Shown in pieces: positions 1-5,522 of a stretch of 5,622 nt of DNA. The stretch spans positions 1 through 5,622 of the forward strand of contig JAUXFK010000189.1 of NCBI GenBank assembly GCA_030623035.1, given 5' to 3'. Source of the DNA: Deltaproteobacteria bacterium. Its GTDB lineage: Bacteria; Desulfobacterota; UBA8473. Each line of letters begins with the position of its first letter. Within the stretch, counting starts at the first letter, position 1. The position numbers and the translations under genes were made by a program. The notes beneath the pieces are model-generated. The model did not search any database and was not told the DNA's origin. It was given only the letters and a program-made list of their open reading frames with translations.

Positions 1-5
1 CTGAT

Positions 6-23
6 CATCTTGTACATCCTGTC
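6..23. repeat. Possible end of a CATCCTGT-type short tandem repeat
   Basis: Two adjacent 9-mers, CATCTTGTA (6-14) and CATCCTGTC (15-23), agree at 7 of 9 positions and are followed by a run of seven A. Intergenic arrays built on ATCCTGT-like units are, from memory, common dispersed repeats in several environmental bacterial lineages. With only two units visible at the window edge this may be chance. No gene is visible in 1-143. Confidence 0.3.
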
Positions 24-143
24 AAAAAAAGGAAATTCCTATACTATCAAGTTAGAAGAACTTTGGACTGTGTAGATAACAAGTTGTTGGGGGGTTTAAA
101 AAAAGGCAGTCCCAGTGAGGTAAGAAATCTTTCAAACTCATAT

Positions 144-682
144 TCACCTGCTTCCCACAAATCGCATTCCTTCTATTTTTATCGATGGGACAACAGTACT
201 TTCAGGCATAATAGGTACATAGCCGGCAGGGTCATGGATCAGTCTAAAAGGGGATAATTCGGTTACATGGCTAAATGCTTCCACTAAACTCTGTAAGTAT
301 CGCAAGTCAATAATTGGGTATTTGATTTCACCGTCCTCGATGAGAAAGGTTCCGTCTCTAGTCATTCCGGTAAGGATGGCCTCTTTGCGGTTAACAGTAT
401 TGTTATAGTGAAATCTGGATATATAGATGGTTCGGTCTTTTGAAGTCTTTATCATCTCTTCGAGCTTTGAGTTACCTCCTTCCATGAAAAGGTTTAAAGG
501 CGTGGCCCCCATGCTTCTCATACCTGATAAAAGTGCGTGAGAGGTGCTTTGTTTACCCTCCCGTTTTTTACTAGAATTTCCTCTCGATTCTCAAAAGGAA
601 CTACCCTCACATCAGCGTAACTTGCTCCTTTTGACTGTGCAAAGTGTATCACCTTTTCAGTGAAATCCCGAAGTTCTTTCAT
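144..682 (-). pseudogene. Internally deleted TldD/PmbA-family (U62) peptidase gene
   Basis: Two short overlapping minus-strand frames form one broken gene. The first (682 down to 518) matches the family N-terminus: MKELRDFTEKVIHFAQSKG, then GASYADVR and a VKNGRVN strand. It ends at a TGA that overlaps the ATG of the second frame (ATGA, 518-521). The second frame (521 down to 144) matches the C-terminal domain, with FMEGG, MTRDGTFLIEDGEIKYPI, a QSLVEAF helix and a VPSIKIEGMRFVG ending. Its similarity continues upstream of that ATG (TSHALLSG), so the ATG is not a true start. Family members have roughly 440-480 residues; about 43 plus 133 remain. The whole centre is missing, including where TldD carries its HExxxH zinc motif, and the parts are out of frame. 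The C-terminal part has no Cys, so the gene may have been of the PmbA/TldE type. The start at 682 is chosen because the next upstream ATG (724) lies inside repeat DNA; no good SD is seen. Intact TldD/TldE pairs process peptides; this copy should be inactive. Confidence 0.8.
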
Positions 683-692
683 ATCTCGTAAC

Positions 693-724
693 AGTATAGC
701 TTTTTGAAATTTTAGCTGCTTCAA
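693..724 (+). repeat. 32-bp dispersed repeat, copy A
   Basis: This stretch matches the minus strand of 5443-5474 at 30 of 32 positions. It includes the identical 19-mer TAGCTTTTTGAAATTTTAG followed by Y and TGCTTCAA. The mismatches are at 696 and 716. It lies just upstream of the chosen start of the broken tldD/pmbA gene and overlaps the first 7 bases of the 718-837 inverted repeat. If the upstream ATG at 724 were used, the first residues of that ORF would simply be translated repeat. Confidence 0.75.
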
Positions 725-837
725 CGGTGGTCAAATTTTAATCCGTGCAACTGTTTGAGTATCTTAGTGAGCGTTAAGAAAGAACAGGGGGAAAAATGTG
801 AGTTTTGCAGGGGTTAAAATTTGATTGCCGTTGAAGC
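718..837. repeat. ~120-bp imperfect inverted repeat (33-bp arms)
   Basis: The left arm 718-750 and right arm 805-837 are reverse complements at 28 of 33 positions. The outer 24 bp agree at 21 of 24: GCTTCAACGG, three mismatches, then TCAAATTTTAA. The inner part adds a shared TGCAA. The 54-bp centre is unpaired and has no ORF. Symmetry stops sharply outside 718 and 837, as expected for terminal inverted repeats. No convincing target-site duplication flanks it; TAGCT occurs at 713-717 and again at 845-849, but not abutting the right end. It could be a MITE-like element, or a fold-back structure in read-through RNA from the gene ending at 885. It fills most of the 683-884 gap. Confidence 0.65.
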
Positions 838-884
838 TTGGTGATAGCTTTCTATTTCATAGCGCTAAAATTAAACCATATCTC

Positions 885-2387
885 TTATTCTACACCCCTT
901 AAGTATTCTCCATATCTCACCAGATGACGTAATACCCTTGAGGCTCTTCTCGGATTTGGATAAACCGGAATACCCCTTTGCCGAAGGAGATCAAAACTTT
1001 CCGGCTCTGCAACAACGCGGGGCATTAGATTAACATAAACCAGGGGTTTCTGTAATTCATCCACCTTTTCCCTCATGAGCTTCACATTTTTCTCTTCCTG
1101 CTCCTTTAGGGATGCAATCATCTGCTCAAACTCCCCTGTATCTACAAAAGATAAATTGTTCAACATCGTTGAAAAATAAACACTTGCCCCTATACCCCCC
1201 AAAAGGACTGCAGCATCTATATTGGGGTCTTCCAATATCGCCCATAAACAAGAAAAGAGAATAAGATTACCTGATGTTACTAAATCTGTAATATCCGTAG
1301 GATTGGCATGGGAACAACGAGAAGGTAGCATAGACTTCAACTTCTCTGTAGTGTTTGGAGAAAAGGAGGGAAGTTCCAAACCCACCTTTTCACATGCTTC
1401 AGCCATAACAACACCAATACCTCCCCCTTCGGTTAATATCCCCACTCTTTTCCCCTTGGGCAGAGGAAGAGAAAGCAAGGCCTCGCCTACATCGAACATC
1501 TCTTCTTCGTCATCTACTCTGATAATCCCTGTCTGTTTGAACATAGCGTCGTAGATGATATCCGAACCTGCCAAAGATGCAGTATGAGACTTCGCTGCCT
1601 TTGCAGACCCCTCTGTGGCACCTGCTTTCATAATGATGATTGGTTTCTTTCTGGTAATATCCTTCGCCAATTGGAAAAATCGCCTCCCCTCCCTTAACCC
1701 CTCTAAATAGGCGGCAATGATTTTGGTTTCTTCATCATTGGCCAGGTACTCTACATAATCTTCGAGATGGAGATCCGCCTCATTACCATTACTGACAAAC
1801 TTACTGAATCCGATCCCTCGATGCATCCCTGTGCGAACGACACGCTGTCCGTAGGTTCCGCTTTGAGAGAGAAAGGCAACAGGCCCTGATTTTACCTCCT
1901 CCATCCAGGCCAATGTAGAGAATGAGGAATATGCATCCGCATGCCCCATACTGTTAGGACCTATGAATCGTATTCCGCCCTTTTTTGCGATATCTACAAG
2001 TTCTTCTTCTATTTTAACACCCTCTCCTCCGGATTCAGCAAGGCCTCCTGAGATAACCAAAGCTGCCTTGACACCTTTTTTTACGCAGTCTCTCATTATT
2101 TCAGGGGTCTTTTCCGGTGGGACTGAAATAACGGCAAACTCTATTGGACCCGGTATTTCAGTAATATTTCGGTATGCTTTCAGCCCCATAATCTCCGACG
2201 CTTTCAGATTCACTGGATAAACCTTCCTCTCAGGATTATCAATAAGCCGCCCCATGACACCGAATCCCCATGTTCCGATCTTGTTTGATGCGCCAATCAC
2301 CGCAACGGATCTGGGGTTGAATATATAATCAAGCGGGTCAATAACAGAACTCTCTTCAACATAATCAACTTTCATATTCTTTTCCAT
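885..2387 (-). CDS. ADP-forming acyl/acetyl-CoA synthetase, alpha-type protein
   Basis: This 500-residue protein belongs to the NDP-forming acyl-CoA synthetase family, which interconverts acyl-CoA + ADP + Pi and acid + CoA + ATP in the cytoplasm. Visible parts in order are: a CoA-binding Rossmann domain (about 20-150) with SVAVIGASNKIGTWG at 27-41 and GPNSMG at 143-148; a ligase domain (about 165-305) with FLSQSGT at 172-178 and the phospho-His motif KSHTASLAGSD, His268; and a third domain (about 310-490) with ILTEGGGIGV and HANPTDIT. It is slightly longer than the usual ~460-residue alpha subunits. There is no ATP-grasp domain, and no gene for one in the window, so activity would need a separate beta subunit. 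The family motif GPNC reads GPNS here. The ATG at 2385-2387 is preceded by AAAGGAG with 5-nt spacing, which favours it over Met5. The acyl substrate is unknown. Confidence 0.85.
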   Translation of the reverse strand: MEKNMKVDYVEESSVIDPLDYIFNPRSVAVIGASNKIGTWGFGVMGRLIDNPERKVYPVNLKASEIMGLKAYRNITEIPGPIEFAVISVPPEKTPEIMRDCVKKGVKAALVISGGLAESGGEGVKIEEELVDIAKKGGIRFIGPNSMGHADAYSSFSTLAWMEEVKSGPVAFLSQSGTYGQRVVRTGMHRGIGFSKFVSNGNEADLHLEDYVEYLANDEETKIIAAYLEGLREGRRFFQLAKDITRKKPIIIMKAGATEGSAKAAKSHTASLAGSDIIYDAMFKQTGIIRVDDEEEMFDVGEALLSLPLPKGKRVGILTEGGGIGVVMAEACEKVGLELPSFSPNTTEKLKSMLPSRCSHANPTDITDLVTSGNLILFSCLWAILEDPNIDAAVLLGGIGASVYFSTMLNNLSFVDTGEFEQMIASLKEQEEKNVKLMREKVDELQKPLVYVNLMPRVVAEPESFDLLRQRGIPVYPNPRRASRVLRHLVRYGEYLRGVE

Positions 2388-2392
2388 TTTTA

Positions 2393-2399
2393 CTCCTTT
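2393..2399 (-). promoter_or_regulatory. Strong ribosome binding site of the CoA-ligase gene
   Basis: On the minus strand this reads AAAGGAG and ends 5 nt before the ATG at 2387. It decides the start: Met5 of the same frame has no such site. Confidence 0.75.
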
Positions 2400-2524
2400 G
2401 CTAACTCTAATTGAATTTCAACTTTAAAAGGGCATCTCATTCGGTAAGGACAAAACATAATAGATGTATTTTTTCATTCAACCGGCTTCATGAAATCTAC
2501 ATTTTGATGGGGGGAAAAGTGGTA

Positions 2525-2533
2525 CTTATAGCA
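2525..2533 (-). promoter_or_regulatory. Candidate extended -10 promoter for the CoA-ligase gene
   Basis: The minus strand reads TGCTATAAG, an extended -10 (TGn plus TATAAG, 5 of 6 to TATAAT). No good -35 lies at the usual distance. Transcription would start near 2518 and leave a leader of about 130 nt. The 2388-2644 gap shows no other convincing signal on this strand and no terminator for the radical SAM gene, so read-through from upstream is also possible. Confidence 0.3.
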
Positions 2534-2597
2534 TAAGACAGGAAAAGTCCTCTTCCCATTGATGAAGGTTTTAATAGAAGCACAAAAAAGGAGGGTC

Positions 2598-2705
2598 ATG
2601 AAAACAGAGCTTTATATATTTGTCGGCATTTGGGCACTTGTATTTTATAAATGTTCCTTCCACTCCCACCACACTTTGTTTTCAGAAGACTTGCAAACCA
2701 TATAA
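2598..2705 (+). CDS. Doubtful 35-residue plus-strand ORF with a hydrophobic N-terminus
   Basis: The ORF begins MKTELYIFVGIWALVFYKC and ends at a TAA at 2703-2705. AGGAGG lies at 2589-2594, only 3 nt before the ATG, which is shorter than the usual 5-9. Residues 5-17 are hydrophobic enough for a short membrane segment; the rest (His- and Ser-rich) is unlike a conserved domain. The last 61 bp run antisense over the end of the radical SAM gene, whose coding sequence dictates those bases. It is the only plus-strand frame here with a ribosome site. I recognise no family, and it may be chance. Confidence 0.22.
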   Translation: MKTELYIFVGIWALVFYKCSFHSHHTLFSEDLQTI

Positions 2706-4222
2706 TGATGATTGTAAAGATGCTCTATCGTATCTATTATGTTCTGTGATTCAGCATCTGTATTATCCTGTAGTTTTTGTATGATTAACGACAGGGTCTC
2801 TTCCGGTCTTTCCCCGTCATTCATCGCAAATATTGCCTGTCTTTCAAGAAATTCGCTTTGAATCATATTGTCAACAATATCCATCCTTGCTGCTGATGTT
2901 AAAAGTTTAACATCGCTTTCTTCAAGTGTTCCTTCCTTATATTTGTTTTTTAGATCAACATAATACTCGTCCACCAGGTGGTTAAAATCTTCTATTACTC
3001 GATCCAGTTCTTTTGCAGACATACCTTCGGTTTCGACAATCGCGCAATTTGCATCATATTTTCGCCAGTCATCGGTAAGTATCTTGATGCCGTATTCTTC
3101 GGCCCTTTCTCTGACTTCTGTCCCGGGAAATGGTGCAAGTAAATGGAAGCCGTAGCTTGCAGACAGTTCTTCCCCAAACTTTAATGTCTTTTCGACAGTA
3201 TCCATTGTCTCTCCCGGCAAACCAAGGATAAATGACGCCATTGGAACCATTCCTGCCTCTTTAGCCATCTTTACAGCCTCGACACATTTTTCAACAGTTA
3301 TTTTTTTCTTCACTGTATCGAGAATCTCCTGGTTTCCGCTTTCTACTCCGTACAGCAACCCGGAACACCCTGCTTCTTTCATCTTATTAAGAAGATCAGG
3401 AGTAACTGTATCTACTCTGGCAAATACACCCCATTCAACTTCAATGCCTCTTTTCATTATCTCATCACATACAGCAAATGCGTGTTTCCTGTTTGCGGTG
3501 AAGAGGTCATCAACAATATTGATCTTCTTAAAACCCTCTTTCATGACCATTTCAATCTCATCCACCACCCTTATTGGGTCGTAAAACCGGACCTTTCCTC
3601 CAACCATCTTTGATCCCACACAGAATATGCATTTGTGAGGGCAGCCTCTACTGGTAATGATCGTTATCGGCAGATCCAGAGCCTGATATTTACAAAGAGG
3701 AAGCAGATGCCTTGCAGGAAACGGCAGAGTTTTAAGATCTTGAATAAATGGTCTCGGCTCAGTTATGGTAATCCCTCCATTTTCTCTGAAGGCAATGCCC
3801 CTTATCTTATTAAATGACATCCCGTTTTTTAGATTATCAGCGATCTCTATTATCGTCCTCTCTCCTTCACCCATTACTATCATGTCAATGTGAGGGTGTT
3901 TTTTTAAGGTATTAACCGCATCAAATGTAACATGTGGCCCCCCTATAATAGTAAAGGTGTCAGGTGACTCTTCTTTATAGTATTTCAAAATGTCAGATGC
4001 ATCATCAAATGTCATTGTAACAGCGGTTGATCCTACAATATCAGGTGCATATTCATTGTATTTTTCTTTTATCTTTTCTTTTGAATACCTGTTAACAACA
4101 AAATCCTGAACCTCAACAGTGTATCCTTCTTCTTCCAGGACTGCTGCTATATATGCAAGACCAAGGGGAGGTGAAGGGATCTCTTCTCTCGGATAGGGTG
4201 GATTTACCAGTAAAAACTTCAT
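2645..4222 (-). CDS. B12-binding-type radical SAM enzyme, substrate unknown
   Basis: This 525-residue cytoplasmic enzyme belongs to the cobalamin-binding-domain class of radical SAM proteins (BchE-like architecture). The N-terminal B12-binding-like domain (about 1-135) has LLVNPPYP at 4-11, PPLGLAYIAAVLEEEGY at 18-34, IIGGPHVTFD at 92-101 and VMGEGE at 116-121. The radical SAM core follows, with the cluster motif CPHKCIFC (Cys194, Cys198, Cys201), then a VDDLF strand near 237, YGVESG at 291-296 and FILGLPGET at 331-339. From about 390 a mostly acidic, helical extension of ~130 residues ends in a Trp-rich KVWWEWKEHL. Relatives do methylations, cyclisations and other radical steps on tetrapyrroles, lipids, peptides or antibiotics; nothing here fixes the substrate. 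The start at 4222 has AGGAGG (4229-4234) with 6-nt spacing. An in-frame ATG at 4273 would add 17 unlikely residues and lies inside the promoter candidate. Confidence 0.88.
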   Translation of the reverse strand: MKFLLVNPPYPREEIPSPPLGLAYIAAVLEEEGYTVEVQDFVVNRYSKEKIKEKYNEYAPDIVGSTAVTMTFDDASDILKYYKEESPDTFTIIGGPHVTFDAVNTLKKHPHIDMIVMGEGERTIIEIADNLKNGMSFNKIRGIAFRENGGITITEPRPFIQDLKTLPFPARHLLPLCKYQALDLPITIITSRGCPHKCIFCVGSKMVGGKVRFYDPIRVVDEIEMVMKEGFKKINIVDDLFTANRKHAFAVCDEIMKRGIEVEWGVFARVDTVTPDLLNKMKEAGCSGLLYGVESGNQEILDTVKKKITVEKCVEAVKMAKEAGMVPMASFILGLPGETMDTVEKTLKFGEELSASYGFHLLAPFPGTEVRERAEEYGIKILTDDWRKYDANCAIVETEGMSAKELDRVIEDFNHLVDEYYVDLKNKYKEGTLEESDVKLLTSAARMDIVDNMIQSEFLERQAIFAMNDGERPEETLSLIIQKLQDNTDAESQNIIDTIEHLYNHHYMVCKSSENKVWWEWKEHL

Positions 4223-4228
4223 GTCTTT

Positions 4229-4234
4229 CCTCCT
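4229..4234 (-). promoter_or_regulatory. Ribosome binding site deciding the radical SAM start
   Basis: The minus strand reads AGGAGG, 6 nt before the ATG at 4222. It excludes the longer reading from 4273, which would place this site inside the coding sequence. Confidence 0.8.
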
Positions 4235-4251
4235 GTGAATAAATACACAAT

Positions 4252-4280
4252 TGTATAATACCTTTAGAAACAAATATCAA
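4252..4280 (-). promoter_or_regulatory. Sigma70-like promoter candidate, proximal to the radical SAM gene
   Basis: On the minus strand TTGATA (4275-4280) is separated by exactly 17 nt from TATACA (4252-4257). The -35 matches 5 of 6 and the -10 matches 4 of 6. Transcription would start near 4245, giving a short leader of about 23 nt that just includes the AGGAGG site. The region is AT-rich, so chance matches are possible. Confidence 0.45.
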
Positions 4281-4396
4281 CAGAAATAACAACCAATGTA
4301 AAAAACAAGATACAAAAGCTTTTTTTATCAGGCTAGGTTTGTCCAGCGTCCATCCATAAATGGCCCTTTTGCCCAATCTCTTTGTCAGGCTCGGAT

Positions 4397-4425
4397 TTTA
4401 TACAATCGGTTCAAAAGATTATCAA
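4397..4425 (-). promoter_or_regulatory. Sigma70-like promoter candidate just after the PP-loop gene
   Basis: On the minus strand TTGATA (4420-4425) is followed after 17 nt by TATAAA (4397-4402), each 5 of 6 to consensus. It begins 5 bp beyond the PP-loop stop codon and would drive the radical SAM gene with a leader of about 170 nt. I see no clear terminator between the two genes, so read-through from the PP-loop gene is also possible. Confidence 0.4.
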
Positions 4426-4429
4426 TGGA

Positions 4430-5251
4430 TTAAGGCTCTATGTTCATTGCTTTTAAACCTTTTTCCATCTCATGTTCGTAATAATTGCAACACATATCAA
4501 CATATTCATTGCATGATTGACCATCGTATACCATCCATGGGAATATACAGATTGTCCATAACACCGATGATGGTACCGTACATTGAACCTGTGTTGATGG
4601 AATTTGGTGGGCTTTTTCAAGCTGTTTGTGGTTTATATGGTCGGTAATTCCCAACTTAAACAGAACGTCACCCCTTTTTTCTTGTGGTACATGTAAAGCA
4701 GGAGAGAAATAATTGATGCCAAAACGAGCAAAAATATTGTGAGCAATGGCCTTTACCTCTTCAAGTTGAGAACCGTCATCCAGTTGTTCCACATTTCCTC
4801 CATCACAAAGATCCGTAATATTATTCTCTTTACAGTATTTTATTGCAGCAATATGCATCGCTATTTTACACTGTAAACACTCGTTTGTCATAAATAATGT
4901 TACTTTATCGGAATCGTACTTTTCTCGTCCCAAATTTTTTCCATGCGGGTCTTCCCATAGGGGCCCGATCTTTTGACTAAGAACCAATCGATGGGCTTCC
5001 AACTTCTCTTTATGAGGGGTTAGCTTCTGATATATATCTTCATTGCTGATTTGTTTATATAGAATCTCCTTGCCCGGAAATGCCTTGCAAAGTCGTTCAA
5101 CAATGCCATCAGGGTTTTCTAACTTTCGCAACCCATCCCTGATAAATGTTATCAATTGAATTTCATCATACTTGGGTATCTCCGAAACTGCAGCAAAGGT
5201 AGAGTCCGTACCCCCGGAAAACATGACAGCAACCCTCTTTTTTTCTGACAT
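4430..5251 (-). CDS. PP-loop ATP pyrophosphatase with Fe-S-like Cys layout
   Basis: This 273-residue cytoplasmic protein of the N-type ATP pyrophosphatase (PP-loop) superfamily should adenylate a substrate and release PPi. The nucleotide loop FSGGTDST is at 11-18, straight after the first beta strand (RVAVM). Two further blocks read TNECLQCKIAMHIAA (122-136) and DLCDGGN (147-153). Cys125 and Cys128 form a CxxC pair, Cys224 (VQCTVPSS) lies about 96 residues later, and the tail adds Cys235, 247, 254 and 255. This recalls PP-loop sulfur transferases such as TtuA, where CxxC plus a distant Cys hold a 4Fe-4S cluster, but the zinc-finger ends of TtuA are absent. QueC/ExsB-like or another sulfur or amide-forming family remains possible, and the substrate is unknown. 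The start at 5251 has GGAGG (5257-5261) with 5-nt spacing; the in-frame ATG at 5263 has no such site and overlaps it. Confidence 0.82.
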   Translation of the reverse strand: MSEKKRVAVMFSGGTDSTFAAVSEIPKYDEIQLITFIRDGLRKLENPDGIVERLCKAFPGKEILYKQISNEDIYQKLTPHKEKLEAHRLVLSQKIGPLWEDPHGKNLGREKYDSDKVTLFMTNECLQCKIAMHIAAIKYCKENNITDLCDGGNVEQLDDGSQLEEVKAIAHNIFARFGINYFSPALHVPQEKRGDVLFKLGITDHINHKQLEKAHQIPSTQVQCTVPSSVLWTICIFPWMVYDGQSCNEYVDMCCNYYEHEMEKGLKAMNIEP

Positions 5252-5256
5252 ATCTG

Positions 5257-5261
5257 CCTCC
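5257..5261 (-). promoter_or_regulatory. Ribosome binding site deciding the PP-loop start
   Basis: The minus strand reads GGAGG, 5 nt before the ATG at 5251. The alternative ATG at 5263 overlaps this site and has only AT-rich sequence before it, so the shorter protein is preferred. Confidence 0.75.
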
Positions 5262-5313
5262 ATTAGATTAATAAAAAGGCTGAAAACCTAGAATAAAAAT
5301 CAAAACGCCTATT

Positions 5314-5342
5314 TATATACCACTTTGAACAATTATTTACAA
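5314..5342 (-). promoter_or_regulatory. Sigma70-like promoter candidate, proximal to the PP-loop gene
   Basis: On the minus strand TTGTAA (5337-5342) is followed after 17 nt by TATATA (5314-5319), which sits in TATATAAAT. Both hexamers match 4 of 6. Transcription would start near 5307 with a leader of about 56 nt. Confidence 0.35.
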
Positions 5343-5442
5343 GCTTATAAAAAAAGATACCGAAAGAAACCAAACTTTTTGGGCATCTCCGCTATCTAAG
5401 CCTCTTACAGGGTTATCCTCAACATCTTCGCCTTCCCTGACC

Positions 5443-5474
5443 TTGAAGCAACTAAAATTTCAAAAAGCTAAACT
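5443..5474 (-). repeat. 32-bp dispersed repeat, copy B (inverted relative to copy A)
   Basis: Read on the minus strand, this matches plus-strand 693-724 at 30 of 32 positions, with the identical 19-mer TAGCTTTTTGAAATTTTAG. After TGCTTCAA both copies continue into a GG-containing segment (CGGTGG in A, GGTCAGG in B), so the unit may be slightly longer with a 1-bp gap. It lies between the distal promoter candidate and the PP-loop start and would be in that leader RNA. Copy B has no 120-bp inverted repeat next to it. Confidence 0.75.
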
Positions 5475-5493
5475 ACAATAAATAGAAGTTAGA

Positions 5494-5522
5494 TATATAA
5501 TTAAGTCAACCTTTGCTGTCAA
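5494..5522 (-). promoter_or_regulatory. Best sigma70-like promoter in the window (distal, PP-loop gene)
   Basis: On the minus strand a perfect TTGACA (5517-5522) is followed after 17 nt by TATATA (5494-5499, 4 of 6). A second TTGAC lies in the spacer. Transcription would start near 5487 toward the PP-loop gene, giving an unusually long leader of about 235 nt that contains copy B of the dispersed repeat. Confidence 0.5.

Noticed and set aside
90..130. Possible terminator after the tldD/pmbA remnant (T-run at 99-105 on the minus strand)
   Set aside because: A T-run is present, but the GGGACTGCC sequence before it does not form a convincing stem.
63..257. Plus-strand open frame of 64 codons
   Set aside because: It runs antisense through the conserved C-terminal coding part of the tldD/pmbA remnant, has no ribosome site and gives a low-complexity Ser/Tyr/His/Arg-rich protein without domain features.
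1222..1554. Plus-strand open frame antisense to the CoA-ligase gene
   Set aside because: The opposite strand encodes conserved family motifs including the phospho-His region nearby; the plus-strand product is Ser/Pro/Ile-rich shadow sequence.
1963..2220. Plus-strand open frame antisense to the CoA-binding domain
   Set aside because: Shadow of the strongly conserved CoA-binding domain; no ribosome site or recognisable domain.
2995..3177. Second minus-strand frame inside the radical SAM gene
   Set aside because: It lies wholly within the radical SAM coding sequence in another frame and has no plausible start signal.
3635..3817. Plus-strand open frame antisense to the radical SAM cluster region
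   Set aside because: The minus strand here encodes the CxxxCxxC region and the linker before it; the plus-strand frame is a shadow.
4113..4376. Minus-strand frame with a hydrophobic, membrane-like stretch, starting TTG at 4376
   Set aside because: It overlaps the first 110 bp of the radical SAM gene in another frame, has no SD at its TTG, and its hydrophobic part comes from AT-rich promoter DNA.
4360..4647. Plus-strand open frame antisense to the end of the PP-loop gene
   Set aside because: It covers the Cys-rich C-terminal coding region of the PP-loop protein on the other strand and shows no family features.
5380..5440. Resemblance of the minus-strand leader to a c-di-GMP riboswitch (TAGCGGAGATGCC segment)
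   Set aside because: Only a few bases resemble the conserved 3' part; the conserved GCAAAGCC-like core and matching stems are missing.
5337..5457. Stop-free minus-strand stretch of about 40 codons
   Set aside because: It has no Met or ribosome site and no recognised family; the length is within chance for this local composition. It could be a remnant carried with the repeat.
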